From Pseudobutyrivibrio sp. (GTDB lineage: Bacteria; Bacillota; Clostridia; Lachnospirales; Lachnospiraceae), in contig JAFYYE010000030.1 in NCBI GenBank assembly GCA_017557715.1, forward strand, positions 1-12,206: a stretch of DNA of 12,206 nt. Reading direction: 5' to 3'. A model generated the notes under the pieces. It worked only from the letters and a program-made list of their open reading frames with translations, made no database searches and had not been told where the DNA came from. Made by a program: the position numbers and the translations under genes. Below are positions 1 to 6,216 of the stretch, piece by piece. Every line of letters begins with the position of its first letter. Position 1 is the stretch's first letter.

Positions 1-378
1 ATGGACAAAAAGGCATTGGAGCTTCTTTCAGTTTTTGGACTTGATAAGATGGCAAATGTACTTGCATCAAATCTTCCATACGGCAAGCAGCGTGAGCTTG
101 AAATCGCAAGAGCTCTTGCTACAAATCCAAAGCTTCTTCTTTTGGATGAGCCTGCAGCAGGAATGAATCCAAATGAAACTCGCGATTTGATGAACACCAT
201 CGCACTTATCCGCAAGGAATTTGGTGTGACAATCCTTCTTATCGAGCATGATATGAAGCTTGTTTCAGGAATCTGCGAGAAGCTTACGGTATTAAACTTC
301 GGGCGAGTGCTTTCGCAAGGGCGTACATCAGACGTACTCAATGACCCTGAAGTTATTAAGGCATATTTAGGAGAGTAA
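1..378 (+). CDS. livG: LivG-type branched-chain amino acid ABC transporter ATPase, C-terminal half (5' truncated by window)
   Basis: This is the cytoplasmic ATPase subunit of a branched-chain amino acid (Liv/HAAT family) ABC importer; it pairs with LivF to power uptake. The visible 125 residues hold the ABC signature region LPYGKQRELEIARAL (about 25-39), Walker B LLLLDEP (45-51) followed by AAGMNP, and the switch histidine in LLIEHDM (H83). LivG proteins are usually about 250 residues. The Walker A half is missing here only because the window begins inside the gene, so the ATG at base 1 is an internal methionine and not the start. The stop lies one base before the livF start, and the livF SD (TTAGGAGAG) sits in the last livG codons, so the two are translationally linked. 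The family call is firm; the exact substrate cannot be told from the ATPase. Confidence 0.93.
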   Translation: MDKKALELLSVFGLDKMANVLASNLPYGKQRELEIARALATNPKLLLLDEPAAGMNPNETRDLMNTIALIRKEFGVTILLIEHDMKLVSGICEKLTVLNFGRVLSQGRTSDVLNDPEVIKAYLGE

Positions 379-379
379 T

Positions 380-1084
380 ATGTTAGAAGTAAAAGATTTA
401 ATTGTAAACTATGGAGTAATCCAGGCTCTCAAGGGTATCTCCTTTGAAGTCAATGAGGGTGAGGTCATCGCATTAATCGGTGCCAACGGCGCCGGCAAGA
501 CAACTACATTACAAACTATATCAGGGATGCTTCAACCAACTTCAGGTCAGGTGCTCCTTGAGGGCACTGATATCACAAAGGTGCCAGGTCATAAAATTGT
601 TTCTATGGGAATGGCTCATGTGCCTGAAGGAAGACGAGTTTTCCCAGGATTAACAGTGCTTGAAAACTTGAAAATGGGAGCATATACTAGAAGTAACAAG
701 AAGGAAATTTCCGATGCTTTTGAGCGAGTATACGAAAGCTTTCCACGTTTGAAGGAGCGTCAGAATCAGCTGGCAGGAACATTGTCTGGCGGCGAGCAGC
801 AGATGCTTGCAATGGGACGTGCGTTGATGAGTCAGCCACGCATCATCCTTATGGATGAGCCATCAATGGGACTTTCACCTATCTACGTGGAAGAGATTTT
901 CAATATCATTCAGGAGATTTCCAAGGCAGGCACCACAGTACTTCTTGTAGAGCAGAATGCAAAGAAGGCACTTGCTATCGCAAACAGAGCGTATGTATTG
1001 GAGACGGGAAATATCGTTTTGTCTGGAGATGCCAAGACGCTTATGAATGATGACTCTATCAAGAAGGCATACTTAGGTGAATAG
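380..1084 (+). CDS. livF: LivF-type branched-chain amino acid ABC transporter ATPase
   Basis: This is the second ATPase of the Liv-type importer, acting at the inner face of the membrane with LivG. The 234-residue protein is full length for the family. Visible motifs are Walker A GANGAGKT (34-41), the LivF-typical segment VPEGRRVFPGLTVLENL (81-97), signature LSGGEQQ (135-141), and Walker B IILMDEP (155-161) with PSMGLSP. LLVEQNA has Q192 where most ABC ATPases carry the switch histidine; this glutamine is normal for LivF. The C-terminus ends KKAYLGE, nearly the same as the LivG end KAYLGE. The start ATG is one base after the livG stop with an SD in the livG tail. Permease (livH, livM) and binding-protein genes are expected upstream of the window. 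Known substrates of the family are Leu/Ile/Val, but some members carry amides or urea. Confidence 0.95.
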   Translation: MLEVKDLIVNYGVIQALKGISFEVNEGEVIALIGANGAGKTTTLQTISGMLQPTSGQVLLEGTDITKVPGHKIVSMGMAHVPEGRRVFPGLTVLENLKMGAYTRSNKKEISDAFERVYESFPRLKERQNQLAGTLSGGEQQMLAMGRALMSQPRIILMDEPSMGLSPIYVEEIFNIIQEISKAGTTVLLVEQNAKKALAIANRAYVLETGNIVLSGDAKTLMNDDSIKKAYLGE

Positions 1085-1122
1085 GCCGGAAGAGGTGTAA
1101 AAACTATGGGGAGGTTACTTAC

Positions 1123-1755
1123 ATGTCAGATGAGAAAAAGCTAGTTATCAGTATTGCTAGAAGCTATGGTTCGGGAGGTCTTACTCTTGCAAAAAAGCTT
1201 GGCAAGGAGCTAGGTCTTCCAGTTTATGACAGAGAGATTCTTAGAATGGCATCAGACCAGAGTGGAATCAATGAGGAGATGTTTGGTGAGGTAGATGAGC
1301 ATGTTAGAAAGATTTTCCTTTCTGCCAAGGCTCATTACAAGGGCCTTCCTTTGAGCCCAGAGTATGCAGCTTTCACATCAGATGATAATCTGTTTGAGCT
1401 TCAGGCAGATGTTATCAAAAGAATTGCCAATACTCAAAGCTGTATCATCGTAGGCCGCTGTGCAGATTACATTTTGAAGGACAGAGCATATGTGCTTTCA
1501 CTTTTCTTCTATGCATCTGAAGAGGATTGCTTAAAGCGTCTTCGCCGTCAGGTTAGCGGAACAGATGAGGAACTGCTTAAGCGCATGCACGACATCGACA
1601 AGCACCGCGCCGATTATTATAAGTATTACACAGGCAAGGACTGGAATGATGCACGCAACTATGATTTCTGTCTAGACACAGGTGTTATGGATTATGACAG
1701 ACTGATTGAGGTTGTTAAGTCATATATTGAGATTAAGAATAGAGAATTTAATTAA
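1123..1755 (+). CDS. Cytidylate-kinase-like P-loop protein
   Basis: This 210-residue protein resembles the cytidylate kinase-like family (Cytidylate_kin2 type). The N-terminus has a P-loop variant, SIARSYGSGG (about 10-19), which lacks the usual GKT lysine. It is followed by KKLGKELGLPVYDREIL (24-40), a helix plus a DRE motif resembling the NMP-binding region, and then IIVGRCADYIL in the middle. The family is common in Clostridia, but the physiological substrate is not established, so nucleoside-monophosphate kinase activity is only inferred. The start is supported by GGGGAGG at 1108-1114, 8 bases upstream. It lies 38 bases after livF on the same strand with no terminator between, so it is probably the last gene of the liv operon and shares the terminator at 1773-1803. 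No functional tie to amino acid uptake is visible. Confidence 0.85.
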   Translation: MSDEKKLVISIARSYGSGGLTLAKKLGKELGLPVYDREILRMASDQSGINEEMFGEVDEHVRKIFLSAKAHYKGLPLSPEYAAFTSDDNLFELQADVIKRIANTQSCIIVGRCADYILKDRAYVLSLFFYASEEDCLKRLRRQVSGTDEELLKRMHDIDKHRADYYKYYTGKDWNDARNYDFCLDTGVMDYDRLIEVVKSYIEIKNREFN

Positions 1756-1772
1756 ATGAAATATGAATCATC

Positions 1773-1803
1773 AAATGGCTTGTCATAATGGCAAGCCATT
1801 TTT
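1773..1803 (+). terminator. Rho-independent terminator after the kinase-like gene
   Basis: A 13-bp stem (AAATGGCTTGTCA pairing with TGGCAAGCCATTT, one G-T wobble) closes on a TAA loop and runs into five Ts at 1799-1803. It lies 17 bases after the stop codon. It should end the liv/kinase transcript and separates it from the repeat array downstream. Confidence 0.85.
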
Positions 1804-1814
1804 GATAGTTTTGA

Positions 1815-1842
1815 TTGAAATTACAATTATAAATATTATAAT
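1815..1842 (+). promoter_or_regulatory. Candidate sigma-A promoter of the orphan ATPase
   Basis: TTGAAA (1815-1820) and TATAAT (1837-1842) are 16 bases apart, giving a plausible vegetative promoter with a start site near 1849. The -10 box lies inside the first units of the 10-bp repeat tract, so most repeats would be in the transcribed leader. The background is very AT-rich, so chance matches are easy and confidence is moderate. Confidence 0.5.
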
Positions 1843-1931
1843 AGTTTTATAGAAAATTATATATAATTATAGAAGATTATATAACATTATAGAACTTTAT
1901 AGATAATTATAGAAGAAAGGCAAGGATTATA
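1827..1931 (+). repeat. Helically phased TTATA array (consensus TTATAGAAnA, 10-bp period)
   Basis: TTATA begins at 1827, 1836, 1847, 1857, 1867, 1877, 1887, 1897, 1907 and 1927. From 1847 to 1907 the seven copies are exactly 10 bp apart. The slot at 1917 is occupied by the SD-like AAGGCAAGGA, and the next copy at 1927 is back in phase. Six of the eight in-phase units read TTATAGA and the other two TTATATA; units 1867 and 1907 are identical over 10 bases. The last unit runs into the start codon at 1933. Phasing at one helical turn puts every core on one DNA face, as in cooperative operators, replication iterons or curved DNA. It is not a CRISPR: units are short and have no spacers. The repeat is certain; the role is unknown. 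Confidence 0.9.
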
Positions 1932-1932
1932 G

Positions 1933-2976
1933 ATGGCAGTCAGAAGTCCATACAGCATAAGCTTTGGTAGAATCCCTAATCAGTACATTAGCCGAAGCAT
2001 GTTAATAGAGGATATTGTAGATATTTTAAATAGTAATCCTGTTGAGGAGCAGGCTTTTAAACTGACAGGAATCAGAGGAACAGGGAAGACTGTTACCCTT
2101 ACAGCTATTGAAAAAGAATTAAAAGATGATGACCAGTGGATTATTGTAGATGTAAAGTCTAATTCAGATATTTCAAAAGAGTTAGTTGCAAGCTTATATG
2201 GTGAGGTACCATTTCTTACATCTTTTATTGATACAAATCTAAATCTATCAGCTTTTGGAATTGGAATAAATATAGATAAAAAAAGTCCAGTTACAAGTAT
2301 GGACGTAATATTAAAGAAGATTCTTGGTGAAGTGCAGAAGAAAAATAAAAAAGTTCTTGTGGTAATTGATGAGGCAAGAAAGACAGATGAGCTGGTTGAT
2401 TTTATACAGGAATTCCAAATTCTTATAAGAAATGAATTGCCAATCTATCTGATTGCTGCGGGCTTATATGAAGATATAGAAAGCTTGGAAAATGCAGATG
2501 GACTTACATTTTTCCTTAGAGCAACAAAATATGAAATGAAGCCATTAAATCTTACTGTAATAGAAGACGACTATGAAAAAACTCTTGGAGTGACAGAAAA
2601 AGTGGCAAAAGAGCTCGCTACTCAAACCAAGGGCTATGCCTTTGCATATCAGGCATTTGGGAAATATATGTGGGAGTCTGGGGAAAAAGAAATTTCTAAA
2701 TCAGTATATGCTTTAGTAGATGAAGCATTAGCTGTAAAAGTATATGATAAAATATGGAGTGAGCTTAGAGAAAAAGAAAAATGGTATCTAAGTTTTATAG
2801 TTGAAAAAGATACTATGAGTGCAACGGAATTGCTTGAGCTAACAAAGACAAATCATAATGAATGGAGCGAACCTCGTAAGCGTTTAATAGAAAAAGGAAT
2901 CTTAGATGGTTCCGAGCGTGGGGTAGTCAAAGTAAAATTGCCAAGATTTAAAGAGTATGTTAGAAGCAAAGAATAG
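1933..2976 (+). CDS. Orphan P-loop (AAA/STAND-like) ATPase with probable C-terminal winged helix
   Basis: This 347-residue predicted cytoplasmic ATPase has no assigned function. Walker A is GIRGTGKT (46-53). Walker B is VLVVIDE (141-147), followed by ARKT. A hydrophobic strand LPIYLIAAGL (169-178) sits where sensor-1 normally lies. The general layout resembles archaeal-type ATPases and Orc1/Cdc6-like proteins. The C-terminal 70-odd residues (about 275-345) look like a winged helix: KIWSEL, a recognition-helix-like EWSEPRKRLIEKGIL, then a short beta segment VVKVKLPRF. The ATG at 1933 has CAAGGA at 1921-1926 as a likely SD. Codon use leans on AAA, TTA, ATA and AGA, unlike the CTT/AAG/GCA-rich neighbours, which suggests separate acquisition. 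It stands alone between two terminators, directly behind a phased repeat array it may itself bind (inference). I see no transposase, nuclease or toxin partner. Confidence 0.85.
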   Translation: MAVRSPYSISFGRIPNQYISRSMLIEDIVDILNSNPVEEQAFKLTGIRGTGKTVTLTAIEKELKDDDQWIIVDVKSNSDISKELVASLYGEVPFLTSFIDTNLNLSAFGIGINIDKKSPVTSMDVILKKILGEVQKKNKKVLVVIDEARKTDELVDFIQEFQILIRNELPIYLIAAGLYEDIESLENADGLTFFLRATKYEMKPLNLTVIEDDYEKTLGVTEKVAKELATQTKGYAFAYQAFGKYMWESGEKEISKSVYALVDEALAVKVYDKIWSELREKEKWYLSFIVEKDTMSATELLELTKTNHNEWSEPRKRLIEKGILDGSERGVVKVKLPRFKEYVRSKE

Positions 2977-2977
2977 C

Positions 2978-3005
2978 TAAAGGAGGCGAGAAATCGCCTC
3001 CTTTA
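2978..3005. terminator. Bidirectional terminator between convergent genes
   Basis: A perfect 12-bp stem (TAAAGGAGGCGA with TCGCCTCCTTTA) is capped by GAAA, a GNRA tetraloop. It starts 2 bases after the ATPase stop and ends 10 bases from the panD stop on the other strand. The T-run is short in both directions, but the stem is very stable, so it probably serves both convergent transcripts. Confidence 0.85.
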
Positions 3006-3014
3006 ATAATGCCT

Positions 3015-3404
3015 TTACATATCCTCTAATCTACCATGCTTCTCGTAGTTTGTAATGCGGGAAGCTTTGTTGTTATCATCAACGAAGACAACCTTTGGCT
3101 TGTGGCTGTCGGCCTCGGATTCTGAGAGGGTACAGTAGCACATGATGATGACATGGTCGCCTACCTGGACGCAGCGGGCAGCGGCGCCGTTGAGGCAAAT
3201 CATGCCAGAACCTCGCTCACCTGCGATGGTGTATGTCTCGAAGCGGTTTCCATTTTCCACATCAACAATCTGAACCATTTCGTATTCACGAATTCCAGCA
3301 GCATCAAGCAAATCTTCATCGATGGTGATGCTTCCAACATAATCAAGAGCAGCCTGTGTGACTGTGGCTCTGTGAATTTTTCCCTTAAGCATTGTTAAAT
3401 TCAT
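3015..3404 (-). CDS. panD: Aspartate 1-decarboxylase (pyruvoyl-dependent)
   Basis: PanD decarboxylates L-aspartate to beta-alanine, the amine half of pantothenate, in the cytoplasm. The 129-residue length is typical. The self-cleavage site G24-S25 (YVGSITID) is at exactly the family position; cleavage yields the pyruvoyl group on Ser25. Other known active-site residues are in register: K9, Y22, R54, Y58 and N72 (in LNGAA). This register supports the chosen start even though its SD (AATAGG on the - strand) is only moderate. It is the last gene of the panG-like/panB/panC/panD operon, 18 bases after panC, and reads toward the bidirectional terminator at 2978-3005. Confidence 0.97.
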   Translation of the reverse strand: MNLTMLKGKIHRATVTQAALDYVGSITIDEDLLDAAGIREYEMVQIVDVENGNRFETYTIAGERGSGMICLNGAAARCVQVGDHVIIMCYCTLSESEADSHKPKVVFVDDNNKASRITNYEKHGRLEDM

Positions 3405-3422
3405 ATTAATACCTATTCCTTA

Positions 3423-4268
3423 TTACTCTATAACAAAATTATCTATTAATCTAACCTTTTCACCCATGTAAACAGCCACAGCTGTAAGGATTGGTCCGTC
3501 GATTTTATCAACCTTCTGAAGTTCGTTCCAGTCAACGATTTCAACATAGTCGACTCTGGCAAGTGGCTCAGATTCGATAATGTCTCTTACAGTCTGCTTT
3601 ACTTTTGAAGCGTCAGTCTCGCCAGAGCGAACCATTTCCTCGCCCTTAGTAAGAGCCTTGTGAAGAATGAGAGCCTTCTTGCGCTCGTCCTCATTTAAGT
3701 ATGTGTTGCGTGAGCTCTTTGCAAGACCATCTTCCTCGCGGATGATAGGGCAGCCAATAATCTCGATGTTGAAGTTCAAATCCCTAACCATGCGCTTTAC
3801 GATTGCAAGCTGCTGAGCATCCTTCTGTCCAAAGTAAGCTTTGTCAGCTTCAGTGATATTGAAAAGCTTACTAACAACAGCGCACACACCGTTGAAGTGG
3901 ATAGGACGACTCTTGCCGCAAAGCTCTGTGGATAAAGTATCAACACCAACGTAGGAATGGAAACCATCAAGGTACATCTCAGATGGCTCTGGGTGGAAAA
4001 TCAAATCAGCCCCAAGACCTTCACAAAGCTTGCAGTCTGCATCAAAATCTCGAGGATAGGTTGCAAGATCTTCCTTTGGTCCGAATTGAATTGGATTTAC
4101 AAAATCCGAAACGATAACTCTGTCGCACTCCCTGCGAGCACGCTCTATCAGGCTAGCGTGCCCTTCATGTAAATATCCCATAGTTGGAACAAGACCGATT
4201 GAAAGTCCAGCCTTTTTCCATTCTCTAACGTTGTCTTTTACTTCTTTGATTGTTGTAGCCTTAATCAT
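3423..4268 (-). CDS. panC: Pantothenate synthetase (pantoate--beta-alanine ligase)
   Basis: PanC joins pantoate and beta-alanine with ATP, through pantoyl adenylate, to make pantothenate. The 281-residue protein has the nucleotidyltransferase HIGH-type motif in PTMGYLHEGH (28-37; H34 and H37), the conserved FGQKDAQQ block (146-153, with K149, D150 and Q153) and the KMSKS-equivalent KSSRN (184-188). The segment DFVNPIQFG (55-63) departs slightly from the usual IFVNPTQFG but keeps the pantoate-binding asparagine and glutamine. The start codon overlaps the panB stop by four bases (ATGA), with AGGAGG 5 bases upstream inside the panB tail, so the two are translationally coupled. Confidence 0.97.
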   Translation of the reverse strand: MIKATTIKEVKDNVREWKKAGLSIGLVPTMGYLHEGHASLIERARRECDRVIVSDFVNPIQFGPKEDLATYPRDFDADCKLCEGLGADLIFHPEPSEMYLDGFHSYVGVDTLSTELCGKSRPIHFNGVCAVVSKLFNITEADKAYFGQKDAQQLAIVKRMVRDLNFNIEIIGCPIIREEDGLAKSSRNTYLNEDERKKALILHKALTKGEEMVRSGETDASKVKQTVRDIIESEPLARVDYVEIVDWNELQKVDKIDGPILTAVAVYMGEKVRLIDNFVIE

Positions 4269-5107
4269 GATATCCTCCTAGATTTAACCTCTGCCATTAC
4301 TTCTGAGTCGATTTTGAAATTGTGCTCGGCAGCTGGGAAAGCCATAGCTTTAACCTCGGCATCATATTCCTTGAATGCCTTCTTCATTTCTTCACCGATA
4401 TTTGCATAGTGCTTTACGAATTTTGGCTTGAAGCCAGAGAACATGCCAAGCATATCCTGATATACAAGAACCTGACCATCGCATCCAGCACCAGCGCCGA
4501 TACCGATGGTAGGAATAGAAAGCTCCTGAGAGATAAGAGTTGCAAGCTCCTCTGGAACGCACTCAAGTGTAACCATGAATGCTCCGGCAGCTTCAACAGC
4601 CTTTGCATCCTCGAGAATCTGAATGGCACGCTCTACGTTTTTGCCCTGCACCTTGAAACCGCCAAATGCGTTGATAGACTGAGGTGTAAGACCAATGTGA
4701 GCAACAACAGGAATATCCGCATTTACGATAGCGCGAATCTGCTCGCAAACTGACGCACCACCTTCAAGCTTAACAGCCTGAGCGTGACCTTCTTTGATAA
4801 GACGACCTGCATTTTTTACAGCGTCATAAACGGATGTCTGGTAAGACATGAATGGCATATCAGCTACAAGGAAAGTGTCCTTAAGGCCGCGAGATACGCT
4901 GGCACAGTGGTGAATGATGTCATCAACTGTTACAGGAAGTGTGTCGCTGTAGCCCATCATTGTCATTCCAAGTGAATCGCCAATGAGGATTGCATTGATG
5001 CCTGATTCCTCCATGAGGCAGGCTGTTGTGTAGTCGTAGCATGTGAGCATGCTGATTTTCTCTCCGTTTTGCTTCATCTGCTGAAGAGTTGTTACTGTGT
5101 TTTTCAT
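4265..5107 (-). CDS. panB: 3-methyl-2-oxobutanoate (ketopantoate) hydroxymethyltransferase
   Basis: PanB transfers a hydroxymethyl group from 5,10-methylene-tetrahydrofolate to 2-oxoisovalerate, giving ketopantoate, the first committed pantothenate step. The 280-residue TIM-barrel protein shows the Mg-binding aspartates D44 (ILIGDSLG) and D83 (VADMPF), E115 in VKLEGG, HIGLTPQ (137-143), FGGFKVQGK (148-156) and the catalytic-type glutamate E182. These match the family positions within one residue. A GGAG SD lies 7 bases before the ATG. It follows the panG-like gene by 18 bases and overlaps panC by four bases, so the order of genes follows the order of use except that the reductase comes first. 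Confidence 0.97.
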   Translation of the reverse strand: MKNTVTTLQQMKQNGEKISMLTCYDYTTACLMEESGINAILIGDSLGMTMMGYSDTLPVTVDDIIHHCASVSRGLKDTFLVADMPFMSYQTSVYDAVKNAGRLIKEGHAQAVKLEGGASVCEQIRAIVNADIPVVAHIGLTPQSINAFGGFKVQGKNVERAIQILEDAKAVEAAGAFMVTLECVPEELATLISQELSIPTIGIGAGAGCDGQVLVYQDMLGMFSGFKPKFVKHYANIGEEMKKAFKEYDAEVKAMAFPAAEHNFKIDSEVMAEVKSRRIS

Positions 5108-5125
5108 AATTATTCTCCATCCTTT

Positions 5126-5968
5126 TTAAGAAGATAATAGTTGTTCCAAAGCTCTATAATCCGCCTCTGGATGTTTAAGTTCAGCCACCTCTAAAGTTTT
5201 ACGAGAGAGTACCTTATAAACATCCTTGTCTATTCCATCGAAGGTAGATAAATGCTTTTCAACAGTGCCGAAATCGTTTCGCTCGATAGGGCCGGTTAAT
5301 GCACCGGCTGTTCCAACTGATAGCACCTTGTTAACATTTCCCAACAAAAGTGGCGCAATCGCATCACTTAAATCTGAATCTGAAAATCCGCATTTACGAA
5401 GTTCATCTTGTGCAGCTTGAACTAAAGCAACAACAAGATTTGAGCAAAGCACAGCAGCTCCGTGATAACGGGTTTTCACATCAGCGCTAATGCGGGTCAC
5501 CTTCAAATCGCAGGACTCTAATAAGTCTTGGATTTCATCAAGATGATTTTCATTTCCTTCGATTGTAAATAAAGCCTTTGGAAGCTCCTGGTATGAAGTG
5601 TATCTATCTGATACTGCCAGTAATGGATGGACTGAGAAACCGAACGCGCCAGTTTCTTCTATATCCTTAAAGATTTCTGAAGATAAAGATCCGCTGCAAT
5701 GACATATCATTTTGCCAGCAATAGATATATGTTTAATCTGTTCCCAAACTGCACCAATGGCGTCATCCGGAACGGTGATAAACACTGTATCACTATCTTT
5801 AATTAATGTCTCTAAATCTTGAAAATAATTCGAGTTGGTAAAATCAGCTGCTTCCATAGCAGATGATGAAGTGCGGCTGTAATAGCCCAAGAGATTGTGC
5901 TGACATTCATTAAAAAGCTTGCCGAGAGAGCAACCTACTTTGCCAGCGCCTACAAATCCAACCTTCAT
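5126..5968 (-). CDS. panG: DUF2520/Rossmann-fold protein, probable PanG-type ketopantoate reductase
   Basis: This 280-residue protein has an N-terminal Rossmann dinucleotide fold: MKVGFVGAGKVG gives GxGxxG at residues 7-12, with S31-R32 as a likely NADPH-phosphate contact. Other landmarks are TVPDD (65-69), HCSGSLSS (90-97) and SVHPL (112-116). The helical C-terminal domain carries K165, YHGAAVLCSN (168-177) and LTGPIERND (224-232), which fit the DUF2520 pattern. A non-PanE ketopantoate reductase named PanG has been described in Francisella with homologues in Enterococcus and Clostridioides. I place this protein in that group from its architecture and from its position at the head of a panBCD operon that otherwise lacks a reductase step. 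The reaction would be NADPH-dependent reduction of ketopantoate to pantoate. The gene symbol is inferred, not shown. The start at 5968 is preferred over a longer frame starting at 6013. Confidence 0.8.
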   Translation of the reverse strand: MKVGFVGAGKVGCSLGKLFNECQHNLLGYYSRTSSSAMEAADFTNSNYFQDLETLIKDSDTVFITVPDDAIGAVWEQIKHISIAGKMICHCSGSLSSEIFKDIEETGAFGFSVHPLLAVSDRYTSYQELPKALFTIEGNENHLDEIQDLLESCDLKVTRISADVKTRYHGAAVLCSNLVVALVQAAQDELRKCGFSDSDLSDAIAPLLLGNVNKVLSVGTAGALTGPIERNDFGTVEKHLSTFDGIDKDVYKVLSRKTLEVAELKHPEADYRALEQLLSS

Positions 5969-5974
5969 TGGCAA

Positions 5975-5982
5975 CACCTCCT
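5975..5982 (-). promoter_or_regulatory. Strong SD that fixes the panG-like start
   Basis: AGGAGGTG on the - strand lies 6 bases before the ATG at 5968. The frame stays open 15 codons further upstream to an ATG at 6013, but that ATG lacks a comparable SD, and the extra residues precede the beta-strand that should begin the Rossmann fold. The internal start is therefore the right one. Confidence 0.9.
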
Positions 5983-6099
5983 TAAAAAATGGGGGTGATA
6001 CAGTCTCGTTCAAAATGATACGAGCATGCCACGGGTCTCATATAATCAATATTTAGAAATTATAAGGGTATAGTTTCTTTCGAATACCATCCATGGGAC

Positions 6100-6128
6100 A
6101 CTATAGCAAATGTGGGGCACATTGTAAA
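6100..6128 (-). promoter_or_regulatory. Promoter of the pantothenate operon
   Basis: On the - strand TTTACA (6128-6123) and TATAGT (6105-6100) are separated by exactly 17 bases, a good sigma-A promoter. The start site should be near 6093, leaving a leader of about 125 nt before the panG-like ATG. The leader holds an imperfect CTCGT/ACGAG hairpin (6006-6025) and two TGATAC copies 20 bp apart, but no riboswitch that I recognise. Confidence 0.65.
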
Positions 6129-6216
6129 CGAAATAATTGAATATTTGCCGAATATTTAGTAACTTATAGGGGATGAAATTAATTGGGCGAGACCCCCATA
6201 AGATATAGAGGACATT

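Noticed and set aside
1..3. ATG at base 1 as the true livG start
   Set aside because: The reading frame begins in the middle of the ABC domain, missing Walker A; it is a window-edge effect.
1827..1931. Repeat tract as a CRISPR array
   Set aside because: Units are 10 bp with no unique spacers, no dyad repeat and no cas genes.
5969..6013. Longer N-terminus for the panG-like gene starting at 6013
   Set aside because: No good SD at 6013; the AGGAGGTG at 5975-5982 and the Rossmann MKVGFVGAG start at 5968 decide it.
6059..6064. TATAAT on the - strand as the pan -10 box
   Set aside because: No acceptable -35 at 16-18 bases; the pair at 6100-6128 is much better.
6137..6170. mutS2 promoter from TTGAAT and a TATAGG/TAACTT box
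   Set aside because: Spacing or -10 match is poor in every combination, so I do not call it.
6033..6195. GGGTCTC/GAGACCC inverted copies (6033-6039, 6189-6195) in the divergent intergenic region
   Set aside because: Seven bases, about 150 bp apart, with no extension; within chance expectation.
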